Of a stretch of DNA of 64,000 nucleotides, positions 46,601-58,740 are shown piece after piece (position 1 is the stretch's first letter; each line of letters starts with the position of its first letter). Source of the stretch: Bimastos eiseni (Eukaryota; Annelida; Clitellata; Crassiclitellata; Lumbricidae). The DNA is taken from contig OY365811.1 in assembly GCA_959347315.1 (NCBI GenBank), positions 35,325,574 through 35,389,573 of the forward strand. Reading direction: 5' to 3'. A model generated the notes under the pieces. The model searched no databases. It saw only the letters and a list, made by a program, of their open reading frames with translations, and had not been told where the DNA came from. A program made the translations under genes and the position numbers.

Positions 46601-49600
46601 ACACTTGAGTTTGTTTTTATAAGTCTTGGTCTTGAGACCAAATAAATTTAGTACTAACGGGCCTAGTTAAAAGTTAATGATTAATTAAACAAGAACTTCA
46701 CGTTCAATTGAATTTTCTTTAAAATAATTATGTTAAGTTATACATTGAGGTTCAAAGTCTTGATCTTACATCTAATATCTATATATCTTATATCTACCGA
46801 TTAATACCACTTTTTTTGGTTAGGTAAAACCATCAGCAGTAGAAAAAGTTATGCTCTATCTGGAATCCCTGTCGAGACTTATTACAAAGGCCAGACGGTC
46901 TGATAAACGATGGAAGTTATAAAGAGATTCGACGATTTGTACATATGCATCCAGTGCTTCAATAACTGCTGTGGGAGAACGTATTATTCACATGGCGGAA
47001 TTTAATGAGAGCCCACAGGAAAAGCTTTGGTTAAAAATATTCTGAGCAAGTTGGCATTTGGAACTACATTTCGAAGAAAAGGACTTTTGTAAATACGAAT
47101 TTGAAATTTTGTGCATTTACAATAAAATAGAAGAAAAATGGTTGATTATCCAACTGGACAATTGTTTAGTAATTAACAAACACCTGATTGTTTAAAGTTT
47201 TGCTCTTTGTCTTGAGATTCAAAGTCTTGACCTTTGTCTTGAAGTTTTAGGTATTGACAACAGGACTGATAATCCCCTTGGCACATAATAACCCCTGGCA
47301 TAACCTCCCTCCCAGCAGTGGTGTCGCTGTTCATAACAAGTATATTTTCAGAAGCAAATTCCTCTTAATGAACCCATAAGGGTTTTTTCGCATATTTTTT
47401 ATACAAAGATATACATTTTTTATATATTCTGCTATCTTGTATTTTGGGGGATAAACTAGTTCTAAAACTGATATAAGGGAAATCATAAATGTGCCTTCAT
47501 GAATGTCTTAATTTTAACTGTACAGATAAACTGTCCATAATTATGATGTATTTATTATCTTTAGGCAGTCCAGGTTTTGCTTTCTTTGTAGTAGTTAAGC
47601 TTACGACTTCCGTCATCGGTCACGGGGGGGGGGGCTAATTTGGATATTTTTCTTAACTGTTTACGCCCAGGGTCATAGACCCTGGGCGTAAACTTCTGCC
47701 GTTATTGGGCGGTATCCGTCCGAAACCTGGAGGAAGGAAGAGGGCGACGCTAATGATTTTTGTTATGACATATCGTCTTTAAACAAAAAGTACCTACCAA
47801 ATATAGCAGGATCAGAGACGACAAACGAAGATGATTATTGACTGAAGAAGTAGGTCAGGATTTATTGTGTCCAAAGGGGCAGAATTGTGGAGATGACAGA
47901 AGCAAAGGCTTTGCGGATAGCTAGCTCTGGCTGATGGCACTAAGACTAGTTTATTGTATAGACTCCATAGAGAGATAAGCTAAGTTTCACTGCAGTGGCT
48001 TTAGAGAATCCAGATGTCAGAGGTTGAGGAATGTATTAGAACAGGAGCAACGCAAGGACAATGCGTGCATCTATCTTAGTTATTAAGGAAAGTTTGTAGA
48101 TAGGACAGTTAATGGAAAGGTTTTCTTTGTTGGGATTTGCTTTGTTTAGAAGAGTTATAACAAGAAACTATTCAGAAGCCGTGGGAAAATGACTAGTGTA
48201 GAGAGAGAGGGGAATTTTTGCTGATAAACGGGAACAAGGACAGAAGCAAAGTGTCTGAGTAGAGAAGAAGGGATGTGACTTGGTTAAAAGTCCTCTTAGG
48301 TTAGTTTGAGAAGCAATTGGGTATGTATTGGCAGCTGCATTTTCTTAGCCTCAGCACATATGGGCGGGTAACCAGTCCTTTCCCATTCGTCTGATGATGA
48401 CGTAGGTATTTGGTTGGGAAGGTTCTAGATTTGACAAATGACTGGAGAGAATTGATACTTTTTGTTTTCCGCTATAACCACACTTTTGTGAAGTACATGA
48501 AAGACACAGTGTTAAGTATCAGAGAATGCCAGTTTAGTGAATCTTTTATGATGCACTAAAATTAAATGGATGATTCTAAGGAGAAAGAGATGATGGCAGA
48601 CGACTACACTGGATAGATAATATTAATGAGAACATAGTTCATCATTTTGGACTGACGCTAAGGGGAGCAATGGACTTCACAATGACTAAGGACAGGGAAG
48701 GTCATTTATTCATAACAATCATGGCCAAATCTGGTGTTAGGAACTGATAATGGTGATGATATTAAGTATCTAGATGCATGCATAGATATGTATACATATA
48801 TACAAGTATATATACAAGTATATATGTATACATATATACAAGTTATTAGATTCGTGGACATTGATGTATTCATATATCTACTTATATTTATACACTGCCC
48901 ATCCCTGCCTCAGATTCTCATTTTGATGTGGCATTGCACTCATTACAAATTTAATAAATAATAATAATAATAATAATAATAATGATACATAAATAGATAA
49001 ATAAATGGGACAGTATACAGATTTGCATTGGATTCGCTTATAGCTTTATCAGTTATATGCATTGAATACGTGACCAATGGGTGTGTTATGGATAGCATGC
49101 ATGCCTCATGAGCACGCAGTTGGCTGCCTCAGAAGTACTGCTGAGCCGACCAACACTGTAATGATCTGCGACAGGCCGTCTGCGCATGATTGCCTCTCCA
49201 ACTTAGAAGTATAATTTGGCGTCAATATCAGCCAGCCGGGACGCAAACAATGTCTGCTGTCCATGACTTTCCGATGCATTTGTTTCAGGCTCCACGGCCC
49301 ATGCTAAGGAAATTACTGCTTCCCCAATGTCCCATTTTACAGATGGCCAAATTTAATACACCTACAGAGACTTACATGTTGTATTTTAAGACGACTAAGA
49401 ACCAAGTCTATGGTCGTTGGAGGATTTTGTGTTGGTCCACAAGAGCTTTTGACAAATGACACTTTGGGAAGTTGGTTGATGTTAAAATGAATGGTTTCTT
49501 AATATCTAATAACGTCAGTGCAGATTTAAAAGTAGTTTGTTTCCAACTACTTTTTCTTATTTTTTAAAGTAATGTAGCTAGTAGTTGGTGACTGACTACT

Positions 49601-52600
49601 TTATACTTTTTAAATATTTTTTGCTCATGATTTTGGTTTTTCTTTAATATTTCTTAAATTACTTTTCAAATAAAAGGAAATGCACTATAGATGGAAAGGC
49701 ACTGTCATACACAAAAGTGACAAAACTGAAGTCTGCTGATTTAGATTAGATTATTGTGGGTCAATCAGAAACCATGACATAGGAATGGTATTTCTTAACA
49801 GAAGCTCCAAAGGTTTGGATAAGCAGAGAGAATCCCAATTGATAAAATTCTATTAAAGTGTACAACATGCAAGATTTAAAAAAAAATGATACCCCAGTGG
49901 ACCAAGTGTACGCTGGATAGATGGTTGCCTCTTGTGACTAGCTTTTAAAGCAGGGTTGTCTTAAGCTTTTTCTATGAATTGCCAGTGGCAATATTTTTCC
50001 AGCAAGTGGCAGCCAGGGTGCCTAATGAGGAAGGGTTGTGGGAGGATTGGTGAGCCAATCCCCAGGAAACATTTTCCAGAACTGAATCTTCAATGGTGCC
50101 TTTGAGCATACAGACTGTCTAAATTTAAATCTTTGTTAAGAAAAACCTCTGTGGCAGTGTAGCTAAGTTAGAATTTAGTACTGACTGGCTTGTTGCAATT
50201 TGAATTGCATCTAGTTCGTACATGTACACAGTGAAAAATTACACATTTCAACTTTGATTCTCAAATTGTGTTGTCTGTAGGCAATTCAATCAAAGGACTT
50301 GAGTGAGATTTGTTGTATACTTACTCACTTACTTTCTGACAGTGCTTGGACTGACAAATCTCCATAGGCTGAGTAAACATCGTTGGACTTTTGACACCTA
50401 TTCTTGAATCCTTTAATGAAGAGCATGTACTAAAATGTATGAGAAAACCTATACAGCTCGTAAAGGGGTTAAAGGGACTACAAAGCAGTGGTGTGCATCA
50501 GATATGCCTTGTACACAGAGGTGTTGATCTGAATCTGTGATATTGTTCTTACTTCAGAAGGCAAGGGAAACCAGCGTGCTGGACAGCATGGTCAGTCAAA
50601 GGACTGCTCCGAATGGACGCATGGAGACTGCATCCTCCAGGCAAACGTCACCTGCGGACGAGGAAACAAGAAGGGAGTTCGGACTGGAGACAATTGCTCG
50701 GTCAAGGAGAAGTCCTTTCCATGCAGGATTCCTTGTGGTATGTCATTCCTAATTTCAGATTCAGTGTCGACAATGAGAGCGTGGCTCTGGATGATGGATG
50801 CTGTTTTTTGGGCCACAACATGAGCTCCTCCGTCTATGGATTAATTGATAAATACATTGAACAGCATAATTATAATTATAACTAATTTGTGTGGTTGTCT
50901 TAGTATAAATTCCTGAGAAGTTTCCAAAAATGCCTGATTAATGTCCCAAAGAATAAAAATAGTTAATGCTTCTGTTGTTCTCGCTACTTTCAACATAAAA
51001 AAAGTTATGGCTTTCTGCAAGATAAGTATGAAAGTGTTATCACGTCTGGGATACCTGAAATATCCAATATTTTGAACCTGTTTAATTAATTGTCCTAAAT
51101 CTTGGGCAAGCTGTGTTATATTATAGTTATTATTAACTTGTCAACTTCAGATTTGGCTTTATAGGTGCCTGTGAAGAAGCTGGTTTTAATGATGTTGCTT
51201 TTTTTGTGCTGTATAAATCTTGAGAATACAATGATTAGAATTCAGCCTTTGGGCTGATTTATTTGTCGGGTGGCGCCATTCTTAACAGTTTTGTGCCTCC
51301 TTCAATGAGCTGTAATCATCTGTTATCATCCACTCCAGCAATATCTGTTCAGTCGTTTCCTTTCCTCCATTCTTCCCTTCCTTCAATGAAAAGTTAGTAA
51401 GATAGTAGGCAATATTTATTATGCTCTTATGGAACAAAAAAGTCTATAAGGGCATTGTTGACAGTTATTTGGCATTAAGCTGTACACAACAGGATATATC
51501 TCTTTCGTGTGCAGTGGAGATTTGTCAGTGGATGTGCTGGGTTTGGGAGATACATGTAGGACTATGGTAGTGGCTAATTACAGGTCAGGGTGCTTGACAT
51601 ACTATCCAATTTTCTGATAACGTTTAAGGTTCCTGTGATCCATCGATTAGCTTCCCACTCTTTCCAGATACAAGGTGTAGCTGCTATTACTGCCTGACTC
51701 ATCTTATCGGGGATGCCAGGCGACTTCGTGACTCACATGCTACTTGTGAGAATGGATGATAGCACTATATGATGTTTGCTGCTAGCGCCGCCGTCCGGCC
51801 GACTGCGTGCGATATAGGACGTCGCCCCTTAAGTGACTCAACCGGTGATTAGGTTGCGGACGAATATTATGTAAACAGTTCCGTCTGCTTGCTCTCCTGA
51901 TTGCTTTTCTGATTAAGTAACCTGTTGTGGCTCAAGGGCTCGAGTCCAACCATCCAACCAGACATTCAGTCCTGTGCTCTCAGCCATTCATACATGTGTT
52001 TATAAGTTTTTTATTATTATTATTATATTGCGTATAATTATTGTTACTGTTATTATTATTTTTTTTATTGTCTTGAGGTACTTTGCTGGACTTAGAGATT
52101 ATTATTTAAGTTGTCCGGATGGTCAGGCCTCGTCTTCAGAGGTCAAAAGGAAAAGTGCCATCAAAAGCTAGTATATTATTATTATTATTATTATTATTTA
52201 TTGTTTTTATTATTTCTACTTGAGGTTGTTCCAATGCAATATTTCATTGTATTCAAGCATTTTGTAAGGCACCTCTCGTAGGGTGAACCATTCAGAAGTG
52301 CTGCCTGTGTGCAAAACCCCACGAGAAGAAGTAGGTTTTTGAGCAAAGCAAAATGAGAGGCTGCCATGTAGAATTTTAGAGTGGACAGAGGGGACAGGCA
52401 TTCGAGAGAGAGGGACCAATGGTATTGTAGTGATCAATGTCATTGAATCATTGAGTGATTCTTGAAAGCTGTTGGATTTGATGACTATTGACTAGCCTCT
52501 CATTTAGGTTGTGTCCCAGATTATTATTGAGCCCAATTATATGTATTATTATTATTTGGCATAGTCTAATTTTTAATTTCTCTGACCTCTTGGGATTCAA

Positions 52601-55600
52601 TCTAAAAGTTTAAACAGTTAACAGGTTGTTGCACTTTGCAGTAGATACTTTAATATCAGCGAACTTCTACTTTCAAGAGGACATTCGGTTATGGCAGGAT
52701 ATACCAGGATTGATGAAAGTTGTTCTCAGTAGTTATGGTCCACCGAATGACTGAATAATAAGTGTTTGATGTGCAGTGAACCAGCGTTGCGTTGGGAAAC
52801 AAGTTGAGCAGGTCGTTAATCTAATCAAATCTTAGCTAATGACTTTCTATTGCACAGTTACATCATCTTGCCCAAGACTTCAATCAATGACCGGTTTTAA
52901 TCAATCGTAATAAAATACAAGATGTTGGAGAATGCAGATGGTCGGTTGGAGAATGCAGATGGTCGGTTGGAGAATGCTTGTGACTGGATGAAGAAATGCT
53001 TGCCTTGATCGAAGTGTTTATCTGGTTCCAGTCTGAGACATCTGTGTGAGGATGGAGGGAGGCTCCTCTAGACATTGTCATGTTGTAGATGCTTTGAGTC
53101 ACTGTTGAAGATGGCTCTATATTATGCTGTCTTTGTTGGTCTCTGGCTCTGCTTCTATGAGTATTAATTCCTGGCATTTATCTGTACTGGTGTATATATC
53201 AAGACATCGTGTGTATGTATGCGTGTGTATATATATATCTATATATATATATATATCTACATATATATATCTATGAGTACCTGTAAGTGTATTGAGTATT
53301 TCTACTTTCAACTCTGGTTACCTTAGCTGATTGGTATCATGTGGGACTTGGATTGCAAGCGAGCTGAGGACTTGCCTGTTTCAGTGGTTCCAATTTAGGG
53401 GAAGGCATCCATCCTTCGAGGGATAATTTTAATGCTGGTAACATAAATTTGCTTTTGTTGCATCTGTCGTGATGATGGTTGTTGTTGTTATTGTAGTAAA
53501 GAATAAGTGCAAGTACCAGAAGGGCGAATGGTCCGAGTGTGACCTCGCCTCAAATACGATGACTCGGACCAATACCCTGAAGAAGGGAGATGCCACCCTC
53601 TGCCAACCCTCAAAGGTCATCACCAAGAAATGCAAAAACAAGAAGGGTTAGTTAACAGATGAGTTGCAACTGCATTTCGTATTTAGGGTAAAGCAAAGCT
53701 AAGATAAGAAAAGCTAAGAAGAAGTCCTGGGCGCAAAGGATTTTTATGACTTAGGCAAAACAATAAGAAACAAGAAGTGCTTGCTTAATTCTGGTCCATT
53801 GGGTTTCAGCTCTGTGCTTCATCTAAATGATCTTTCAATCGCATGTTGAATGTGGTGATAATGATTAATGATTAAGGTGATTACGTTGATGAGTCGTAAT
53901 GTATACGTCATTGCCATTCCTTTGTGATGTAAATGTTTAGTCATAAACGTTACCTTGAGGCAATTGCTATCCTTGAGCAGGCAGTTGTGAATTGTAGTAT
54001 ATATTGCTGAGCATGACCTTGATGTACCTGTGAGCCATTAACTCGCTGGTGCTATATGAGTTGCTGGGAAAACTGGCAAACACACGATAATTGGGACTGA
54101 ACAAGAGCTGGAGTTAATGGTGTATTGGTTACTCCACTTAGTTGTATGTGATATATCCAGTATCCAGGTCCATGGGTTAACTGAGTGAAGTTTATGCTCT
54201 GTGAAATTCTGTTGCAACAAAAAACGTTCATGTTAGCAGCAGATGTGACCCGATTTCAGTGATTTTTTAGTCGGGGGAGGTCCAGGGGGCTCTATGGTAC
54301 CCAAATTGAAATCTGATGTGAAGTCTGTGACTCATGGAATATGAGCTAAAAGGTTCCGGAGTGATAAAAGTTTTAATGAAAGCTAGATGTAGTGTATGAA
54401 CATCAGCTACAGATCTCCATGGGTGGTGACTATGAGAACCGATATTGTTAAACAACAAGTGAACAAGTGGATGTCTTGATTGTTCTTGATTGTCCAGTGT
54501 AGTTGGGCTGCATAAGCATGCAAATGATTAAGATGATTCAATGCATGATGATTACAATGGTTACTACAAGATCCACCTGTCATGAGAATGGTCGAGTTAG
54601 TGGATTCCTTAAAAACTAAGTTGAAACCGTGCATGTTCGCTAAGGCTTATCCACTCTGCTGACTTCTTGTAGGTTTGTTAGGCGTCCTTACAGTGGCATG
54701 GCCACGTTTACAGCGCCTAATGAATTGTCGTTATTATTATTATTATTGTTATTATTGTCATTATTGTTATTATTATTATTGTTATTATTGTTGTTGTTAT
54801 TATTATTATATAAAGATCATGACCATGACCAACGTTAGTTGATGGTGTCTGTCTGTTTGTTTCAATGCTGCAAGTGTGTGCACAGGGAAACATATGCCTT
54901 AGGAGAGAATGATAATGATGATGACAAGTTTATACAAATAATAATTGTGAAATATAATGAGGCAGATTTACTGTCGATTATTTTGAGTTGAATTGGGTAT
55001 AAGGGCCTGGCTTGACATGTGCCAGAATTGAGATCGCAAAAGAGTACTAATTGTTTTCAGTACATGAAACAGTGTGGCTCATAAATTTTGCTATGGTTCT
55101 CTCTGACCAGGATGGTACCTTAGCAGGTCAAGTGATCAATTGTCCACTGATCAAGCAATTTCACATTAAACATTTCTCAATGGCTGCTAATTGAGACGTT
55201 TGCTCATGAGTCATCTCCATACAATATGATGATGTCAGTTTCTTTGAAGTCATTAACATAATTGAGCTGCTTCATGTTGGCTGATCCAAGTTGAAAGTCA
55301 TAACACAGTGTTAAAAGATGGCATTGTTTAAACTTTACAATCAAAATTTAGGGCATATTGTAGTTGAAATTAAGTTATTGCAACTCAATAATCTTCTTAT
55401 ATATTATACTGCTGGTAACAATGATAATGTTAACAACAGCTATAACAGTGATTATAAAATTAAGAACACTCAATACAGAGAGAATACACATAAAATTTGG
55501 TATGAAATGACATTTTACATCATTTAGACTAGCGCAGAGAGCGCTTCTGAGTAGGTATCTTGAAGGAGCGCTGTATAAATGGTCCATTACATTACAATAT

Positions 55601-56865
55601 TAACAAACTCTTATGAATGTTTTGTCATTGGTTCAAGTAAGGAGCATTGGTAATGAATCTTTTCTTGCAGAGTTGCTTTCTGAATGTCAGAGTACAGTCA
55701 CAATAACAATCTTTTTAACCAAGGCCTCTTTAATTCAGACATTTCTAAGAAGTGGCCAATAAGTGGAGTTTGTGTTTGACATTCTTAAAAACAACACAAT
55801 GTCCATCAGTGATAAATCTGTGTCCTGTGTCTTTATTTATCTATTGTTCGATATTCTGTTGTTTAATAGCAGTAGGAGGTGAAACTCTGTTATTGCACCT
55901 GCCAATCAAAAGATCCCCTATAGGTTTATTTCTGATCATTGGGTTGAAGAAAATAGATTAGCTTTTAGATGAACCAAGCAACCTTTCCTTATGTATACCT
56001 GGCTTCATAATGAGTTGTTGATCACCTGTAGTTCACCAGGTGTGGGCTTTAGTTGTGGCGGCTCAGTGAAATGCTGGCTTGTGCTACTTAATTGTGTACC
56101 TAGAAACCATTAAAATCCACGTATCTGTGTTTTGGTGGATGTCAGTGGCTTATGTTTTCTTGTGCAATTATGTGGTACAGAGTTGGTAACATTGAAATGT
56201 GGATGTATTTGTAAATGTATCACTTTTAGAAAGTGTTAATGACTGTACTGGTTCTCCTTGAATGCTTGTGTTATCATTTGTACTTTAGTCTTCCCAACTC
56301 CCTCTCCAGTGGATGAACATTGCCATTTTATTTAGATAGGAACTACTACTGCATGAAGAGTGTGAAGAGAGAGCCGTCTTTTTTGCTAATAGCATGATGC
56401 AAACAGATTCATATACAAGGGAGATTTGTGTTAGGACAGGAATGACTTGTTATAAAACTGAGCTTTGTAATTTTCTATTTTGTGGTCATGCCTCACTTTG
56501 TATTAATGCAAGCTATCAACAGAAACATTAGAAACAGTTAAGAGGGTGATATAGTCCACATAAGGCACTTATTGAGCTTGCAACTTGCTACTGTCATTCT
56601 TGTGCTTTGACGTTCTTTCACATGAAGTTATCAATAGATCCTACCTACTGTGTGTATATTGACATTAATGCAGCAACTCATGTTGACCCTTCCGAATGTT
56701 GTTGTTTTACTATTGACAGATAAAGTGGCAATGCGATGTTTATTATTGTCAACGTTTATTTATTTTCTGAAATTCGCTTCTTACTTGGATTCATATTTTG
56801 TTTTAGTGGCTGGAAATCGTCAGAGCAACCGTAAACGCAAGCCCTCGTCAGGCAGTTCTGAGTGA
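40537..56865 (+). CDS. MDK/PTN-like: midkine/pleiotrophin-family growth factor (4 coding exons, complete)
   Basis: Secreted heparin-binding cytokine family; vertebrate members signal through proteoglycans, ALK and PTPRZ. Exons 40537-40612, 50558-50737, 53497-53646 and 56807-56865 join to 154 codons and TGA. Residues 1-21 are a signal peptide (MLKRVLFMLFVLVLILVCIQ). The N-domain has Cys 42, 50, 58, 72, 81 and 85, with KDCSEWTHGDC matching the ECxEWxWGPC motif. The C-domain has Cys 90, 100, 121 and 131, with NKCKYQKGEWSECD matching ADCKYKFENWGACD, plus TNTLKKG. A basic tail, NRKRK, follows. All ten family cysteines are present. N-glycosylation sequons are N55 (NVT) and N71 (NCS). All introns are phase 1, as expected for exon-per-domain layout. 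Length is close to vertebrate midkine (143) and pleiotrophin (168). One-to-one orthology to either paralogue cannot be claimed. Confidence 0.93.
43550..43790. repeat. degenerate (TACA)n block
   Basis: CATA/TACA tetranucleotides with many interruptions. Open frames here are artefacts. Confidence 0.85.
43925..43975 (+). mobile_element. retroposon 3' tail
   Basis: ATATAGGTGCTATATAAGTG then TCTTGTTGCAGATTACATTA and CG. Same family as the other GGTGCTATATAA tails. Confidence 0.5.
44314..44413. repeat. 25-bp minisatellite, 4 copies
   Basis: Unit GTGAATGGGTGGTGGGTGTG plus TTGGG, four copies differing at one to three sites. The G-rich strand has spaced GGG/GG runs that could fold as a weak quadruplex. 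Confidence 0.95.
45745..46425. mobile_element. hAT-like non-autonomous element (681 bp)
   Basis: Terminal inverted repeat TAGGGCATAAC / GTTATGCCCTA (11 of 11). The 8-bp flanks AGACATAT and AAACATAT differ at one base. Subterminal regions near both ends carry related GAATATT/AATACTC/TATTTGG motifs. No transposase frame. Confidence 0.85.
45901..46746. repeat. 102-bp direct repeat pair, 744 bp apart
   Basis: 45901-46002 and 46645-46746 are identical at 98 of 102 positions, starting AATTTAG and ending TTATACATT. The left copy lies inside the hAT-like element at 45745-46425 and the right copy lies about 220 bp beyond its end. Confidence 0.92.
47659..47693. repeat. perfect 15-bp inverted repeat, 5-nt loop
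   Basis: GTTTACGCCCAGGGT and ACCCTGGGCGTAAAC around CATAG. A G-run lies just upstream at 47625-47634. Confidence 0.92.
48957..48984. repeat. (TAA)n microsatellite
   Basis: About nine units. Confidence 0.9.
50558..50737 (+). CDS. midkine exon: six-cysteine N-domain
   Basis: 180 nt, phase 1 on both sides. Acceptor TTGTTCTTACTTCAG, donor TGTG|GTATGT. It encodes GKGNQRAGQHGQSKDCSEWT, then HGDC, VTCGRGNKKGVRTGDNCS and FPCRIPC. All six cysteines of the N-terminal thrombospondin-like fold are present. Confidence 0.95.
51160..51232 (+). mobile_element. diverged retroposon 3' tail
   Basis: TTTATAGGTGCCTGTGAAGA and later GTGCTGTATAAATCTTGAGA, resembling the gcgcctctgaagag...tataaat layout at 26060-26105. 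Confidence 0.4.
52922..52984. repeat. 21-bp tandem repeat, about 3 copies
   Basis: Unit TTGGAGAATGCAGATGGTCGG. The first two copies are identical and the third diverges after GAATGC. Confidence 0.93.
53497..53646 (+). CDS. midkine exon: four-cysteine C-domain
   Basis: 150 nt, phase 1 on both sides. Acceptor GTTGTTATTGTAG, donor AAGG|GTTAGT (a slightly weak donor). It encodes KNKCKYQKGEWSECD, TRTNTLKKGDATLC and KVITKKCKNKK. In vertebrate midkine this domain holds the main heparin-binding surface; the basic residues are kept. Confidence 0.95.
54660..54810 (+). mobile_element. retroposon 3' tail with (ATT)n extension
   Basis: GTTAGGCGTCCTTACAGTGG...TTTACAGCGCCTAATGAATT followed by TTATTATTATTG repeats to 54810. 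Confidence 0.5.
55521..55598 (+). mobile_element. SINE/LINE 3' tail, best-preserved copy
   Basis: CATTTAGACTAGCGCAGAGA, GCGCTTCTGAGTAGGTATCT, TGAAGGAGCGCTGTATAAAT, GGTCCATTACATTAC. It is the reference for copies at 3187 (+) and 13695 (-). Confidence 0.7.
56807..56865 (+). CDS. midkine last coding exon: basic tail and stop
   Basis: Acceptor TTCATATTTTGTTTTAG at 56806. Frame from the phase-1 split codon gives VAGNRQSNRKRKPSSGSSE and TGA (56863-56865). Short basic tails encoded by a separate last exon are typical of the family. No clear AATAAA follows in the next few hundred bases, so the 3' UTR end is not placed. Confidence 0.85.
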
Positions 56866-57234
56866 GAGAAGCGATGAGCATTTTGTGTCACTTAGTTGTC
56901 AGTTTTGGGGACTGGCAGTGACAAAAGGATTCCACTGGAATCGTGATCCCTTCTGACTCTGTAGTTCATCTAAAGTGACAAAAAGTTAAGCGTAACTTCT
57001 TTTCTATGTTGTTTTTTGTTCATCACGTGACTAGTTCTCTTAACATAGAGAACGCTGTCTTCAGAACTACACGTCGTTCTTACCGAGAGAGAAAATATGA
57101 TTGACTTTTCGGGTGTTTTATTATTAAATGGAGAAATCTGTCCAGACTCAGTGTTTGTTGACTTGTTGAGGCACAAGGTTTGAAACCACTGTACAAAAAA
57201 TATGATAGACAATCTTTTTTAGACATCTATTGTT

Positions 57235-57292
57235 TGGGAGGCAGTTTTCTATGACTGGCGCTATATAAATGTAACATTGCATTACATTATAA
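57235..57292 (+). mobile_element. retroposon 3' tail
   Basis: GACTGGCGCTATATAAATGT then AACATTGCATTACATTATA. Lies 370 bp past the midkine stop codon, so it may be in or near the 3' UTR. Confidence 0.55.
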
Positions 57293-58740
57293 TTGTCAGT
57301 TGTCTTGCTAATTTCAATTTAACACAGATCAGGTTTGGACAGTTTTGAAGTAAAAATTTTACATTACATTGCATTCACGGATGTAGCAGATAATAGAATG
57401 GGTCAAGTACTCATATGTACATAAACTATATGGCATTTAGGAACTTTCAGTGCTGTCTCAGTATCAGATATAGTTTTCCTTACAAAAGGCCACAATGGCT
57501 GTTGTTCACTATCAGACAAATAATTATATTTGAGGGTTTTGAGTATTCTCACCACAGTTATATCTTCTGTATCCACCAGGCCTTACTTTTTAGAGTGTGG
57601 TCCACAGTTATTCTGCTCAGTTACCAGTAGACAATTGAGATGTAGATGGGCACTCTGATGACATTAGTATGTGCTGTTTCCTGACCTTGTTTTTTGAGCT
57701 GTACCACAAATTAAGTTAACTGATTTTTCAATATTTTCATGAAACATTATAGGTTTTTCGGCTTGATAGAAAACAAACAGAGTCTTCTGTTCAAATGCTG
57801 ATATGAGCAAGAAACATGATAAAAGGCCTGGTGTCTTAAGTTTCAATGGTGGTGTAATAGAGTATCAATGCTGGTGGCAGCATAATAGCTTTTATGAACT
57901 GCTACAAGTTCTGTTTTGAATTGCGATGTAAAATGTTACATTCTATATGATACTACATACCAAGATGATCTGATTTCAAACCCAAGATAAGCAACATTAG
58001 GGCAAATACATTAATAAGTTGCACTTTCACCCAGTATAATTGTTTGGAGTTTGCTAATGTTGTTTTATTAGGAGTCATTGGTAAAAAGTTGTTTGATTTA
58101 TTTTGTGACGTGTAGTGGGCAATTGGAGCTCTCCGTTATTACGAGACATTGTCAACATCTCGTCATAAATTCTCCCCTTACCTTCGGTAGCTTGTTGGAT
58201 TGTATACATTTAATATCATGCATAGATAACATAATATTTCTACATCAAGCATCTATATTTTATGCTGCCATCCTTCAAACAAATATTTACAGCTTTTAAT
58301 TATCTTTAGTAGGCTATGTTTAGAAGAGAATATAATTAATTTCTTGTATACCAAAGCCTAATTAATGCCTTTTGAAGACGCATTTGTCTCGTTTGATGTC
58401 TGATTGACCGTTGTCATTAGGGACATCTGAGAACAGATTTTGTAATCATAATCTAGAGCTAAAGCTATTTGAACAATTCCCATGTTGATAAATTCCGGTA
58501 CTCATTTATGCATGTGTGTGTATGAGTAATTTCAAACTGACAAACTATGGTGTGGTTACAAGTATAGGATGAACAGAAATTATGGCAAGTCATTACAGGA
58601 GTCTAATTTAAATGTTGGCAGCAATGCAAGGCGCCCATCGTGTTATACTTCTGAGTTGACGAACACTGTCGCCTTGTTAAAAAAATGAAGTAGTCGCCCT
58701 TATGGGGCCTAACTGTTCCATTAGTGTAATAAATAGCACC
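57293..58740. other. intergenic, nothing recognised
   Basis: AT-rich, with chance frames up to 73 codons. Confidence 0.5.

Larger units (their letters stand above)
40613..50557 (+). other. midkine intron 1 (9945 bp)
   Basis: Phase 1. Holds a TACA-type block (43550-43790), a 25-bp minisatellite, a hAT-like element, a 102-bp direct repeat and a 15-bp-arm hairpin. No other exon is supported. An 81-codon frame at 42551-42796 has no splice context or family match. Confidence 0.85.
50738..53496 (+). other. midkine intron 2 (2759 bp)
   Basis: Phase 1. Contains ATT repeats (52008-52060, 52177-52200), a 21-bp tandem repeat (52922-52984) and an AT/TATC run (53228-53275). Confidence 0.85.
53647..56806 (+). 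other. midkine intron 3 (3160 bp)
   Basis: Phase 1. Contains a retroposon tail with (ATT)n (54660-54810) and another tail at 55521-55598. Confidence 0.85.
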
